Under the pieces are notes generated by a model. That model had not been told where the DNA came from. It ran no database searches and was given only the letters and a program-made list of their open reading frames with translations. Position numbers and translations under genes: made by a program. Positions 55,401 to 62,900 of a stretch of DNA of 64,000 bases are shown piece after piece. Source of the DNA: Todiramphus chloris collaris (taxonomy: Eukaryota > Chordata > Aves > Coraciiformes > Alcedinidae). The stretch's first letter is position 1, and each line of letters starts with the position of its first letter. The stretch spans positions 5,275,366 to 5,339,365 of the forward strand of contig JANVCC010000130.1 in the NCBI GenBank assembly GCA_025345505.1, read 5' to 3'.

Positions 55401-56122
55401 AGTTGTTCTCACCCTCCCTCATTTCTCATTTGACAGTCTGCATCGATGAAAAACCAGCAAATTCTAGTAAAACACGTTATGTTTTGAAGTTATTCCTCCA
55501 ATCACAGTAATCTACTTCCCCTCTCATCCCTACAATATTCCTGCTTCAATGCCTGCAGTTCAGCCCTTCCTGTACCTTTGCTAAATAATGCTACAGTGCA
55601 CAGAATATTCCTCTCCAGCTCCTCTCAGAGCAGCCTAATGACAACTTGTCCAGACCTCTGTACAGGCTACACAATGCTGGCAAGTAGCAAAGGTATCGGC
55701 CAAAACCTTCTTTCACTCAGAAAGAAGGCTAATTTAGGTTTTTCCTCTAAACATGCAAAAGCACAGGAAACATTTTTATTACTTAGAATGTCATCAAAAC
55801 TTCCCAACAGCCACAGAGGAAGATGCATTAACTTTTTTTTTCTCTTTTGAAAACTAGTTTTAGGTCTAGTCTGTTAAAGGAACTTCGCCTCTCTGGTCAA
55901 ACCAGTTCTATAAATGTCAGTGGGAGGGCAAGGGAGTAAGTTTCCATTGTTCCTGAAGGACTCAAATATTGGCTAAAGCATTTTTTTCTGTATAATAGTG
56001 TTACAGTCTCTGACAAGTTTCTCTCATTGAGCTGCTGCTCTAATGGTGCATGTTGTCCTTGTACAGGTGAAGAAGCTCTTCACGAATATCTCAGAACCAA
56101 GGCTATCACTGTGGAATACTAA
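19359..56122 (+). CDS. ALDH1L2: ALDH1L2, mitochondrial 10-formyltetrahydrofolate dehydrogenase (complete, 23 coding exons)
   Basis: Converts 10-formyl-THF plus NADP+ to THF, CO2 and NADPH in the mitochondrial matrix. The 23 exons sum to 2,769 nt (922 codons plus stop; human about 923) with every junction in phase. Order: Arg-rich presequence (residues 1–17, [17 protein letters not shown]); formyltransferase/hydrolase domain (about 22–330) with catalytic His128 ([10 protein letters not shown]) and Asp164 (DDGLDTGP); acyl-carrier-like domain (about 345–415) with phosphopantetheine acceptor Ser375 (FKSGASSM); aldehyde dehydrogenase domain (about 440–922) with PWNYP (593–597), GFTGSTPTG (668–676), general base Glu693 (LELGGKSP) and nucleophile Cys727 (GENCIAAG). 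All catalytic residues are present, so the enzyme should be active. The start is chosen by family N-terminus and an A at −3. Introns carry several CR1s and a solo LTR. Intron 13 is GC–AG. The paralogue ALDH1L1 is cytosolic; the presequence and synteny with WASHC4 and NOPCHAP1 favour ALDH1L2. Confidence 0.97.
19451..19490. repeat. (CCGTG)8 pentanucleotide repeat
   Basis: Eight perfect CCGTG units followed by CCGGG, 41 nt inside ALDH1L2 intron 1 and within the CpG-rich block. Confidence 0.95.
20408..20428. repeat. 21-nt exact repeat, copy 1
   Basis: A 21-nt segment (ACTCGTGAGAACGCATTGCC plus T) recurs exactly at 22148–22168. Flanks show only weak further similarity. Confidence 0.85.
22058..22225 (+). 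other. Unexplained open frame with membrane segment behind a strong 3' splice site
   Basis: Positions 22035–22057 form a good acceptor (pyrimidine-rich, ending ATTCAG). The frame that follows runs 55 codons to a stop at 22223–22225. It begins [13 protein letters not shown], continues as a hydrophobic stretch of about 20 residues ([12 protein letters not shown]), then KK and a short polar tail ([13 protein letters not shown]...). This has the form of the last exon of a single-pass membrane protein. I do not recognise the protein; the proline-containing juxtamembrane motif recalls cytokine-receptor box 1 only loosely. It lies in ALDH1L2 intron 1, sense. It may be chance or an exon relic. Confidence 0.2.
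22148..22168. repeat. 21-nt exact repeat, copy 2
   Basis: Second copy of the 20408–20428 segment. Here it lies inside a reading frame coding T-R-E-N-A-L-P just after a predicted membrane segment (22058–22225). Confidence 0.85.
23525..23576 (+). mobile_element. Older CR1, left half (interrupted)
   Basis: Sequence such as GGGAGCCAGTCTGTTCTCCC and GTGATAGAACAAGAGG is a typical CR1 segment from near the 3' end of ORF2. Its continuation (AAATGGCCTTAAGTTGCACC) is found at 25256, beyond a younger CR1, so the two pieces are one element split by insertion. The left limit is uncertain and may reach about 23400. Confidence 0.65.
23577..25255 (+). mobile_element. Younger CR1 LINE copy inserted into an older CR1
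   Basis: A 5'-truncated CR1 in sense with ALDH1L2. It encodes recognisable reverse-transcriptase blocks ([52 protein letters not shown]) and the conserved C-terminal region ([24 protein letters not shown]), followed by the 3' UTR hairpin-like tail (TTGGACTAGATGATC) and the ATTCTGTGATTCTATG end. Frame breaks occur near 24110, 24540 and 24830, so it is inactive. It is among the better-preserved CR1 copies in the window. Confidence 0.92.
25256..25532 (+). mobile_element. Older CR1, right half (3' end)
   Basis: Begins AAATGGCCTTAAGTTGCACC and runs through TTTAGATTAGATATGAGGAA to GGAGTAGATGATCTTAAAGG and ATTCTGTGATTCTGGG, the 3' end of a second, more diverged CR1 that continues the 23525–23576 piece. 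Confidence 0.85.
26162..26631 (+). mobile_element. Solo ERVL-like LTR with intact 5-bp target duplication
   Basis: 470 bp starting TGTAGTGGGT and ending ACCCACCACA, which are inverted repeats matching at 9 of 10 positions. GGTAG directly precedes (26157–26161) and directly follows (26632–26636), a 5-bp target-site duplication typical of ERVL-type insertions. Inside: GTTGATAACACAC, TATTCCATACCATATGATGTCA and a TATAAA box at 26365–26370, giving sense orientation to ALDH1L2. No internal retroviral genes remain, so this is a solo LTR left by recombination. It ends 126 bp before ALDH1L2 exon 2. Confidence 0.9.
26365..26370 (+). promoter_or_regulatory. TATA box of the solo LTR
   Basis: CAACTATAAAGGGAG in the expected place of an avian ERVL LTR, after the TATTCCATACCATATGATGTCA block. 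Transcription from it would run towards ALDH1L2 exon 2. Confidence 0.6.
26758..26899 (+). CDS. ALDH1L2: ALDH1L2 exon 2
   Basis: 142 nt, residues 18–64 plus one base: start of the formyltransferase domain ([29 protein letters not shown]). Acceptor TTTTTACCAG, donor GTAAGT. An ATG at 26731, 27 nt before the exon, is in frame with it. The next intron (26900–29155) is AT-rich with T-runs near 27570–27630 and 27750; no repeat or gene recognised. Confidence 0.96.
29156..29390 (+). CDS. ALDH1L2: ALDH1L2 exon 3
   Basis: 235 nt, residues 65–143, with [15 protein letters not shown] and the catalytic-loop motif [15 protein letters not shown] (His128). Ends two bases into the Trp143 codon; donor GTGAGT. 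The following intron (29391–31412) contains a short inverted repeat at 29862–29921 and a telomere-like patch at 30608–30629. Confidence 0.97.
29862..29921. repeat. 17-bp perfect inverted repeat (hairpin-capable)
   Basis: AATAGTTACAAATAGTT at 29862–29878 is the exact reverse complement of 29905–29921, with a 26-nt spacer that also contains a direct repeat of GAAAAGAGTAAG found just beyond the second arm. Confidence 0.85.
30608..30629. repeat. Short interstitial telomere-like repeat
   Basis: TAGGGTTAGGATTAGGGTTA then GG: three to four TTAGGG-type units with one interruption, in ALDH1L2 intron 3. Confidence 0.7.
31413..31578 (+). CDS. ALDH1L2: ALDH1L2 exon 4
   Basis: 166 nt, completes Trp143 and covers residues 144–198, including [20 protein letters not shown] with catalytic Asp164 and [13 protein letters not shown]. 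Acceptor TTTTTTATGTCCAG, donor GTATGT. The intron frame just upstream (31153–31412) is open and in phase with this exon. Intron 4 (31579–32428) has no recognised feature. Confidence 0.96.
32429..32530 (+). CDS. ALDH1L2: ALDH1L2 exon 5
   Basis: 102 nt, phase 0 at both ends, residues 199–232 ([18 protein letters not shown], then [16 protein letters not shown]). Donor GTAGTG. Intron 5 (32531–34113) is AT-rich with no recognised element. Confidence 0.96.
34114..34203 (+). CDS. ALDH1L2: ALDH1L2 exon 6
   Basis: 90 nt, residues 233–262, with [20 protein letters not shown] of the C-terminal formyltransferase subdomain. Acceptor TTTCCTAG, donor GTATGC. Intron 6 (34204–35278) has a 22-nt T-run at 34393–34414 and otherwise nothing recognised. 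Confidence 0.96.
34393..34414. repeat. T22 homopolymer
   Basis: Uninterrupted run of 22 T in ALDH1L2 intron 6. Confidence 0.95.
35279..35413 (+). CDS. ALDH1L2: ALDH1L2 exon 7
   Basis: 135 nt, residues 263–307 ([35 protein letters not shown]). Acceptor TTATTTTTAG, donor GTAAGT. Intron 7 (35414–35814) holds nothing notable. Confidence 0.96.
35815..35940 (+). CDS. ALDH1L2: ALDH1L2 exon 8
   Basis: 126 nt, residues 308–349 ([17 protein letters not shown], then [16 protein letters not shown]), the linker into the carrier domain. Donor GTAATT. Intron 8 (35941–38328) holds the reversed CR1 at 36617–37612. Confidence 0.96.
36617..37612 (-). mobile_element. CR1 LINE fragment, antisense in ALDH1L2 intron 8
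   Basis: On the minus strand it runs from a reverse-transcriptase block ([25 protein letters not shown]) through [11 protein letters not shown] and [12 protein letters not shown] to the 3' tail; on the + strand its end reads AATCATAGAATCATAGAATT. Frameshifts split the coding region. The 5' end is truncated at about 37612. Confidence 0.92.
38329..38420 (+). CDS. ALDH1L2: ALDH1L2 exon 9 (carrier-domain serine)
   Basis: 92 nt, residues 350–379 plus two bases. Contains [16 protein letters not shown]; Ser375, just before Met, is the expected 4'-phosphopantetheine attachment residue that shuttles the formyl group between the two catalytic domains. Acceptor TTACTAG, donor GTAAAA. Confidence 0.96.
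39279..39426 (+). CDS. ALDH1L2: ALDH1L2 exon 10
   Basis: 148 nt, residues 380–429, end of the carrier domain ([30 protein letters not shown]). Acceptor AATCTTTAG, donor GTAAGA. Introns 9 (38421–39278) and 10 (39427–40173) contain no recognised feature. Confidence 0.96.
40174..40293 (+). CDS. ALDH1L2: ALDH1L2 exon 11
   Basis: 120 nt, phase 0, residues 430–469. Opens the aldehyde dehydrogenase domain with [20 protein letters not shown] and DTINPADGS. Donor GTGAGT. Intron 11 (40294–43753) is two-thirds CR1. Confidence 0.96.
41195..43527 (+). mobile_element. Long CR1 LINE copy in ALDH1L2 intron 11
   Basis: About 2.3 kb in sense with ALDH1L2, from the end of the endonuclease domain ([19 protein letters not shown]) through reverse-transcriptase blocks ([62 protein letters not shown]) to the C-terminal region ([18 protein letters not shown]) and a 3' end of tandem ATTCTATG units (near 43498–43527). 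Stops and frameshifts occur near 41517, 42085, 42500 and 43254, so it is inactive. It is the longest CR1 in the window. The 5' edge is approximate. Confidence 0.93.
43754..43881 (+). CDS. ALDH1L2: ALDH1L2 exon 12
   Basis: 128 nt, residues 470–511 plus two bases ([37 protein letters not shown]). Acceptor TTTGGACAG, donor GTACGT. Intron 12 (43882–47381) is 3.5 kb of unique-looking sequence with an 18-nt A-run near 44090; I find no gene or clear repeat in it. Confidence 0.96.
47382..47532 (+). CDS. ALDH1L2: ALDH1L2 exon 13 (GC donor)
   Basis: 151 nt, residues 512–562 ([35 protein letters not shown]). Acceptor TTTTCATTAAAG. The donor is CAG|GCAAGT, a GC–AG intron with otherwise consensus positions; joining to exon 14 restores the family sequence exactly. 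Intron 13 is 47533–48240. Confidence 0.95.
48241..48311 (+). CDS. ALDH1L2: ALDH1L2 exon 14
   Basis: 71 nt, residues 563–585 plus two bases ([24 protein letters not shown]). Acceptor CTGTCTTTTAG, donor GTGAGT. The intron to exon 15 is only 105 bp. Confidence 0.96.
48417..48522 (+). CDS. ALDH1L2: ALDH1L2 exon 15
   Basis: 106 nt, residues 586–621. Carries the ALDH signature [20 protein letters not shown] and NTLVLKPAQ, the NADP-binding and substrate-positioning part. Donor GTAAAA. Intron 15 (48523–48894) includes a small local duplication (CCCATAGGTTGACC near 48608 and 48636). Confidence 0.96.
48895..48982 (+). CDS. ALDH1L2: ALDH1L2 exon 16
   Basis: 88 nt, residues 622–650 plus one base ([29 protein letters not shown]). 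Acceptor CTACATAG, donor GTAAAA. Intron 16 (48983–49751) contains nothing recognised. Confidence 0.96.
49752..49845 (+). CDS. ALDH1L2: ALDH1L2 exon 17
   Basis: 94 nt, residues 651–681 plus two bases, with the dinucleotide-binding [13 protein letters not shown] motif. Acceptor CCTCAATAG, donor GTACTC. Intron 17 is 257 bp. Confidence 0.96.
50103..50199 (+). CDS. ALDH1L2: ALDH1L2 exon 18 (catalytic Glu)
   Basis: 97 nt, residues 682–714. Contains [16 protein letters not shown] with Glu693, the general base. Acceptor AATTTTTACAG, donor GTAATG. Intron 18 (50200–51691) has a (TA)9 run at 51639–51656 close to the next acceptor and no other recognised feature. Confidence 0.96.
51639..51656. repeat. 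(TA)9 microsatellite near exon 19 acceptor
   Basis: Nine TA units ending 35 nt before ALDH1L2 exon 19, in the usual branch-point zone. Confidence 0.9.
51692..51790 (+). CDS. ALDH1L2: ALDH1L2 exon 19 (catalytic Cys)
   Basis: 99 nt, residues 715–747. [18 protein letters not shown] holds Cys727, the nucleophile that forms the thioester intermediate; it lies 34 residues after Glu693, the family spacing. Acceptor TTTTTTCTCCGATCAG, donor GTAAGA. Intron 19 is 51791–52486. Confidence 0.97.
52487..52652 (+). CDS. ALDH1L2: ALDH1L2 exon 20
   Basis: 166 nt, residues 748–802 plus one base ([40 protein letters not shown]). Acceptor ACCCACAG, donor GTAAAA. Intron 20 (52653–53936) shows no recognised feature. 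Confidence 0.96.
53937..54042 (+). CDS. ALDH1L2: ALDH1L2 exon 21
   Basis: 106 nt, residues 803–837 plus two bases ([35 protein letters not shown], the conserved EESFGP motif). Acceptor TCTGTTTAG, donor GTATGT. Intron 21 (54043–55197) shows no recognised feature. Confidence 0.97.
55198..55397 (+). CDS. ALDH1L2: ALDH1L2 exon 22
   Basis: 200 nt, residues 838–904 plus one base ([40 protein letters not shown]). Acceptor TTCCCCTGCAG, donor GTAAGT. Intron 22 is 55398–56066. Confidence 0.97.
56067..56122 (+). CDS. ALDH1L2: ALDH1L2 exon 23 and stop
   Basis: 56 nt, residues 905–922 and TAA, ending [13 protein letters not shown] as in the family. Acceptor CCTTGTACAG. Confidence 0.96.
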
Positions 56123-58451
56123 AGTAACAGTTTCACTTGGAAAGTAAACTTTTGACAGAGTTTGAATCTTGATACCTCCATGAAGCACTTAATACCATGT
56201 GCAGGATATGCCATCTACAGTGACACAACTGAAAAAAAAAAAACCAACCAACCAAAACGATGAAAAATCCATTCCATGGATAAGTTTCTATAAATCAGGT
56301 CCAAATTTTAGTCTCACTGACAGATAAAAACATGTGGAAATTAAACTGAAGTTATTTAGTATGCAGCAGCAGTTGCTAGCGCAATCCCCCCCCCCCAAAA
56401 AAAACAAACGAAAAACAAGGTTTGTTTTTTTAAATACCACTGAAGAATGAGTTCTCACATGCCTACTTATTTGTGTGAACATAATAGTCACCTGATCATT
56501 TAAAATCCTTAGTCATTAGGCTTCTCTTAAAGGTGAACTAAAATATACTGATTATGCTGTTTTTGCTATAAACCAGCTCAAGTTTTACAGTAGCAATTAA
56601 ACATTCTGCTCTGGTGATTCTTCAGCAGTACAGAAAACCTTTGTGCCATAAGAAGTAAATCAATGCAAGAAAGTGCACTTACTATGATCTTTGTATAGTA
56701 CATACAGAGTTCAACATGGGTGTTAAACTATGCACATCGAGCTAAAGTTAATGAAAATATTTTCTATCTTTGTTGATACGGAACATGTGATCGGCCTGCA
56801 GTTTGAAAGGTGGTTACATAAACAGATTAAAATCACTTTTTGTGTCTGTGTGCATGGACTGTTATCACTGTTTTATAAAGCATGATTATTACTTTGTATT
56901 TCATACTCTCCTTTTTTTTTTCATTATGGGAATATCCCTGGTAAAATAACTGTTAAAATGTTGTCTTTCAAATTTTCTTCAGTTTGAAGAGGTTATCCAA
57001 AGACTAAGACCTTATCTAACAAACTAAGCTTACCTGAGACCCCTTGCTCTTCTAAGAGTGCAATTCCCCCCAAGTCTTCACCTGATCTGTGGGCTATCAA
57101 AAATAGCAGTCCCATTCTTTGATTCCCATCCTTCCTCTTCGCTAAAATATTTTGTGGTTTAATCAGTTAATCCCAGTAAATCATGCCCCAGTTCTATCTT
57201 TAAGAAGCAGCGTTGTGAAAGAAAGACCAGAATCCTAGCTATTTCTTAACACAAATATTACAGAAATAGGTATTAAAACTATAGCTTCAAGGGATTCAAA
57301 ATACATTCTGTAAATAGTTGCAGGTTTCAAGTCATGACATTAAGTTCAATATTTGAACAAATACAATATAGAAAATCTTACATTAATGATGTAGAAAAAT
57401 ACAGAATCCTTTTATGTAACAAATTCTGACATCCAGGAGCAGAATAGATACTTCTGAAATACAAACTCATCTATGAAGTAAATACAAGAGCCCAAATCAT
57501 TGTATTTGATCAATCCGAGGTACGTATGAATGAGACATACTTCCACTAATTTTGGTTTCGCAATTGTTTCAGGCTGGTCTATGTAAATGTCAGCTAAAAA
57601 ATCACCTTTTTATTCTTCTGGCAGAGTTGTTAACAGAACAGAGGACAGAAACATCAGGGCAAGCGGGAGATGAAAAGTGTAGCTTAAAGCAATTGTAATA
57701 TCAGAGAGGCAAACTTGACCACAGAAGTGCTGAGGGCACTTGCACTGAAGCCACAAACATTCCAGATATGAGCTAGTAACCAACACATGATAGGGAGTTC
57801 AGTGCAGGCACAGAGGGTAAGTAATAATCTGCTCAACTCTCATGAGCCATCACTGTTCTTACCCATGCCCACTCATCTTGAAATGGCCTCAGACGCTGCT
57901 TTAGTGTCCAACAGTTATTGTCAGAAAGGCAGTGTAAACAAACCTCTAATGTACTTTCATGATAAATCTTTAATATTGAAGGTATTGTACAAACACTTCA
58001 CAGGACATGGAATATAAAAACCCCACAGCTTTCTGCCTAGTTAACTCTTTCCTGCCCTTGAAGCAAAAACTTCTAGCACCCTACAAAAATCTTACTTCAA
58101 CAAAGCAACAGAACAAGAATTTTAACTTGAGTAGTTCAAGTGCCCCAAATTCTAGCTGCTTTCTTAGCCTGACCTACTATGAAGTCCATTTCAGTGTTGT
58201 TTGATGAATGAAACTGTACTTAATTCTTCAGAAATCCAGACTGCCTCAGTCATGAGTAGATCCTGAATTCTCCACCATGTAAATTACAGCATTTCACATG
58301 CTCCTGAGGAATGGCACACTGGGAAACAAGGCAGTTTTCAGGGCTAAGTCTTCAAAGTAAGAAAACATGACTTGGGGTTTTTGTTGTTTGTTTATCTTTT
58401 GGTTTGGGGTTTTGTTGTTTTTGGAGTTTTTTTAAGTAAAATAAAATGGAT
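56123..58451. other. Convergent intergenic region between ALDH1L2 and NOPCHAP1
   Basis: 2.3 kb separating two facing stop codons, holding both 3' UTRs. On the + side ATTAAA signals are at 56596 and 56826. For the minus-strand gene, possible signals are TTTAAT at 57969–57974 (ATTAAA) and TTTATT at 57608–57613 (AATAAA). A C-run lies near 56387–56398. No other gene is apparent. Confidence 0.7.
56826..56831 (+). terminator. ALDH1L2: Candidate ALDH1L2 polyadenylation signal (ATTAAA)
   Basis: ATTAAA about 700 nt after the stop, followed within 15 nt by a GU-rich stretch (TTTTTGTGTCTGTGTGC), a normal downstream element. An earlier ATTAAA at 56596–56601 is a second candidate. No AATAAA is seen before either. 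Confidence 0.4.
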
Positions 58452-58634
58452 TTACTCATTCACTTTGCTGTCCAAAATTTCTATTTTGCCCTTTTCTCCC
58501 TTTTGTTTAGGAAACTTAATGTTGTCTATTGTCACTTCATCAGTTGTACAGTCATCTTCAGATTCTGAGTCATCTTCTGAAGTTGGTATTTCATCATCTG
58601 TATCAGAATCACTCAGTTCAACTACAGCCACATT
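58452..58634 (-). CDS. NOPCHAP1: NOPCHAP1 exon 4 and stop
   Basis: 183 nt, residues 99–158 and TAA. Starts NVAVVELSDSDTDDEIPTSE, continues with a very acidic stretch rich in casein-kinase-2-like Ser sites, and ends DEVTIDNIKFP ... GKIEILDSKVNE. Acceptor GTTTTTTTTCCAG. Confidence 0.95.
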   Translation of the reverse strand, partial: NVAVVELSDSDTDDEIPTSEDDSESEDDCTTDEVTIDNIKFPKQKGEKGKIEILDSKVNE

Positions 58635-61600
58635 CTGGAAAAAAAACACTTTGGTTAACATGTTATACATTTCTACACCACTTCTATCATATGAGTAAAA
58701 CAAAGCAAACACATCAATCAGCCTACCACCCTAAGAAACCACAGCCACAATTAGAAAGACTTTTGGGTTCTCCCAGGATTCTGACCAATATAATTAATAG
58801 ATTCCTAAATATTTAAATTGTCATTTATATTGCCCTATAGCAAATAACATTATCAAAGAGAGAAATGACTTGATCACTGAAGTCAGTCTGAATCAGGTAT
58901 TTAAACTGACGAGCAGGAGCATCAAAACTGTAATTTTCAGTAGAGAATTCAAATGAAACCATTTAGTGTAAAAGGGGTCATGATATATATACAAACATGT
59001 GTTTATATATTTAATAATATAGTTCATATCTTATAACCTCGTAGCATTCATGGCACTACAACTACTGCAAAATAGCACATAGTTTAAACCACCCAGATAG
59101 TTTTTGAAACAAAAAGTGACCATAGGCAGAGCCATGAATTTTGAGGTCTGAACTGATAATCCTCACCTCAAAAAATGTCTGTATGCTGCAAAGCAAAATA
59201 AATTTCTTCAGTCCTTTGCAGAGAAAAGAGTATTATGCTATTAATCCTGAGATCCCTTGGCTTGTATTATAAAGTCAAGACACTTCTTAGACAGTGTCAC
59301 ATGAAATATCTTATAAAAATCCTGTCCAAGTCACCCATTCCCACTGCAGCACATTAAACCAGACAACTTTCATGATATACTTTGTTTTCTCAGGACTTAT
59401 TTGGAATTCTTCAGCATATACCAGCACTGGACAACCTATTGCACGTAGTCCAGATACAATCTACAAGAACTCTGAATCCAAACCAGCAGCCAATAAATTG
59501 TTGCAACAGCTCACACACCAAACCCCCAGGCTGCCTTATTTCTGCCTTTTATCTTGTCGGTCTGCGGGCCAGAACGCACTTGTTGGACACACACACACCA
59601 CATCACCTTCGTGTTACATTTTCCTTACATAAGCATGTGGCTGCACCACTTCAGTTAAAAATGGAAAGAAAATATTGCTGGGAATGTAAATCAATAGACA
59701 ATTACCAGGCATAAAGGGTCACAACACTAACAACTTTTCTAAACCCAAGACCTATAGCTAGTCCTAAAAAAATACCTACAAAGCACAGCTGAAATAAAGC
59801 AGAAAAAAATACCTACAGAGCACAGCTATTACTTTTATTCTAAAGACTTCCATTATGCCTTACTGTGCCTTACACTGTTCAGTTTCTAAACCAGATTACC
59901 CATTTAAAACACAATTTGTGACTCACTTTTGATTCAGTGGCTGATGCCAAAGTACGTCTTATTCTGACCTTAAACTACTTCACACCCAGTCATTAAATTC
60001 CACAAGTATAAAAAACAACTGGCAAACTTTAACCAAATCCGCACTTTGATTACGTTGATGTTTTGAATTTGCAGATCACGCAATAAAATTGCAAAGATTT
60101 AGCCTTATCTATCAGATTAGCTCATTCTAAGATCAGAGAATTATTTTCATCACATCTAAATCTACTTTATAAAATCAAAAATATAGTATTTACCATTTCT
60201 ATAACTTTTTCTGTTGCACTGTCTAGATGTTCAATATCAAACTGATGAGCTGGTGCTGCTACCATTTTTTTCCTTAGCTCATCATTGGCATGGGCCATCT
60301 GTGGCAAAAAGCTCTGTACTCGGTCCAAAACTGAAAAAGAAATAATCATCACATGTACAGACACAAACAGATGCACATTAGTTTATACATCAAATGCTTA
60401 GATTTCTAAGGTATCAAACAGATTCCATTTCAACTGTAATCTTCACCCGTCTACCAATTTCAGATGCTTTAATAGGAGGATTTATTACAGTATTCAGTTT
60501 CCCAAGACACAAACAGTAAACAAATACCACATCTATTGATCAGCACATGCTGCTGGAAAAAATAACTTCCAAAATTCCATTCAGATTCTTAAAACAAAAT
60601 GTGACTACTGTACAGAAAACTTGCTTGTAAATTCCATGGGTTTAAATACATAGTTAAGTACATAAATACATTGAAAGTCAGTACATTTTAAGTACATAAA
60701 TGCGTTTAATACATACGTACATATTGAGTGCAGTCGAGAAACTTCCCTACCAGCATTATCTCCAATGGGAATATAATTACATCCCTATTTCCCCTCCCTA
60801 TTAAAGCACAGGATGAAGGTCTCAAAGAAGGTGGAAAAGTAAGCTGTAGCACAGACACCATGCTACATTAAAAGTTCAACATCATTATCAAAAGGGGCTT
60901 TAAAGTTAAGATGGTAGAAAGGAGATGGATGCTCTAGGTTGAAGTGTACAGCAGTGTACAGCACTTACCCTCTACAGGAATATCCCTCTAAGCTCAGTGG
61001 GACTTCCCAACAATTTTAAGATAATCAATGTTGTTAGGAGAATCACACCCATTTCTCTTTCATGGAAAAGAGTTTCTTCAAATAAACCTCGCTCCACACG
61101 CAGATGAGACATTCACCAGCTTTCATTCTCCTTGAAGAGCTGCTATTCCAAGCGAGCTCCATGAAAGTCTAAGAGGTATAATCTATCTCTGGAACACTGT
61201 CATCTTTGAATAAACTTTCACCCATCAAAAAACTTGATATATTTTTTTTTCCTATTACTTAATAAATCTCAATCACAAAAAAAAAGAATATCACAATAAT
61301 TTGACAGAAGTCCATTTTAAATTAAATTATTTTATACACCAAATATTTTATTCTGAGAAATTACTTCTGAAAAGAGGTAAGAAAACCGAACTTGCGAAAA
61401 AAAGCAACAACCCTATACTGGAAAAGAACAATCTGAGACTAAAGAAGAGAGAGTTTTTCATGAAAAGAAAAACTCATGAAGATGGCACTACTTTCAAAGG
61501 ATAACAATTTTTATACTATATCCTCTTATGCTCAGAGTTACACTGGAAAGAAGGTTAGCAATCTGTATGTAGCTTTGACTAAGAAAAAAGGAACATGGTT

Positions 61601-62733
61601 CAACCCAAGGGAAAAACAAGGTTTCTTAATACAATCAATTCTGCCAGTGTGTTTGTTAAAAGTAAAGTTCTGAAAGTGATCTATGTAACTTGCCTGAAAC
61701 TGAAAACAGCTGACTAAATGAAGACCACTGGTACAACCTGGCAAACTCCCTGGATGCAGACAGTGGGGGTAATTCTGCAAGGAGCACTAAGTCCCTAAAG
61801 CTCACAGCTGTAACGCCTAGCATTGCAAAAATCTAGCTTTGCTGAAACAACGATTACATGTTAAACCTGTGGGATGGGCAACTGCCACAGAAGACCTCCC
61901 TCCAGTAGAAACAGAAGAGTTTCTCCCTTTACCTATGCAAGGAAAGAGCTGAAGTTATGTTAAAGGTATTAAGTACTACTCGACACTGTTCCAATGACAA
62001 AGTCCTACTTACTATTACTCCTTGGCATCCTGACGGTCTGTAAAGTTGTGGCCTTCTTGCTGCTACATTTTGAACTGATCAACAAGGTTTCTTCCAGTCC
62101 TGGAAACAAACAAGTATTTGAATGTTTACCTGTTTCAACCACAAATGTCACATTTCAATTGCGAGGGTCTCTTCTTGCTGCTATTTTTCCACCTTTCTAC
62201 AACACAACCAAACATGAGGATTCAACTGCCTGCAGGAATTCCCCGCTGCTTTCCTGCACATACCGTTTCTTGCTGTCTGTCTGGGGTGGTGATCTCGGTA
62301 CCTGTGTACGCACTAGGCAGTGAATGTCTAAATTTCACGCGGGTTCTCCTACACTATGTACTTCGTATGACGGCGGCAGTGCCCGGGAAAAGGGCGAGAT
62401 ACAATGCCAAGCGGAGCGCAAGCAGCCAGGTAGCCTGCAAAGCCCCCTCCCTGAGTCCACCCTCCGGCGAGTGAGGCCGGGGGCCGACCACGAGCTGAGC
62501 CGCTCCCCCGCTCAGCGCTCCCCGACCTCCCGGCCCAGGGGACGCCCAGGCTGAGCCCCGCAGCGCCGGTTCCGGCGCCTGGGCGGCAGGCTCGGCGAGC
62601 GGCGCCGCGCCTCTCTGCCGCGGCACCCCGGCCGGCCGCGCTCCCCTCGCGGGGGCCGCTCACCTCCCCGGCGCCCCACGGCCAGCAGCTCCCGGGAGGC
62701 GGCCGGACCCCGTGCTCCGCCGTCCCCCGCCAT
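58452..62733 (-). CDS. NOPCHAP1: NOPCHAP1 (C12orf45), NOP protein chaperone 1; complete, four coding exons
   Basis: NOPCHAP1 is a small nuclear client-loading cofactor that links the box C/D snoRNP core protein NOP58 to the RUVBL1/2 AAA+ ATPases (R2TP/PAQosome) during snoRNP assembly. Four minus-strand exons (62664–62733, 62013–62099, 60194–60330, 58452–58634) join in phase into 158 codons plus stop. Visible landmarks match the human protein as I recall it: SRELL near the start, TTLQTVR in exon 2, VQSFLPQMA.AN in exon 3, an acidic Ser/Asp/Glu stretch in exon 4, and DEVTIDNIKFP and GKIEILDS near the end. It is shorter than human (about 185 residues), mainly at the N-terminus and acidic tract. 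It is convergent with ALDH1L2; a divergent neighbour (SLC41A2 in human) would lie beyond the right edge. Confidence 0.93.
59766..59827. repeat. Short direct duplication
   Basis: AAAAAATACCTACAAAGCAC followed by AGCT recurs 37 bp downstream with one difference (AGAGCAC), in NOPCHAP1 intron 3. Confidence 0.8.
60194..60330 (-). CDS. NOPCHAP1: NOPCHAP1 exon 3
   Basis: 137 nt, residues 53–98 (LDRVQSFLPQMAHANDELRK, KMVAAPAHQFDIEHLD). Acceptor TTTCTTTTTCAG, donor GTAAAT. Intron 3 (58635–60193) holds a small tandem duplication at 59766–59827 and AC-rich sequence near 59590. Confidence 0.94.
62013..62099 (-). CDS. NOPCHAP1: NOPCHAP1 exon 2
   Basis: 87 nt, residues 24–52 plus one base: LEETLLISSKCSSKKATTLQ then TVRMPRSN. 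Acceptor GTTTCCAG, donor GTAAGT. The exon lies in a frame too short to stand out alone and was found from TTLQTVR and phase. Intron 2 (60331–62012) is AT-rich; no repeat recognised. Confidence 0.88.
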
Positions 62734-62900
62734 GCGCCGCCCGCACCGGAAGTAGCGCTGCGCGGGGCGCCCGCTCGGCCGCAGCCGCGGCAGCCGCGCA
62801 GCGCCCCCTGGCGGGCGGGAGGGGCAGAGCCGCCCCGAGGCGGGGCCGGGCCCCGGCGGCGTTCCCGCGGCTGGCGGCGGCAGGTACCCGGCACACGGAC
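62350..62900 (-). promoter_or_regulatory. NOPCHAP1: CpG-rich promoter region of NOPCHAP1 with ETS site
   Basis: Dense GC/CpG block spanning NOPCHAP1 exon 1. A perfect ETS/GABP-type CCGGAAGT lies at 62746–62753, 13 nt upstream of the start codon, typical of TATA-less ribosome-biogenesis gene promoters. Open frames on both strands here are composition effects. Confidence 0.75.
62664..62733 (-). CDS. NOPCHAP1: NOPCHAP1 exon 1
   Basis: 70 nt, residues 1–23 plus one base (MAGDGGARGPAASRELLAVG, RRG), donor GTGAGC. The start is the first ATG in the CpG-rich block on this strand and gives the conserved SRELL motif. Intron 1 is short (62100–62663). Confidence 0.9.
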
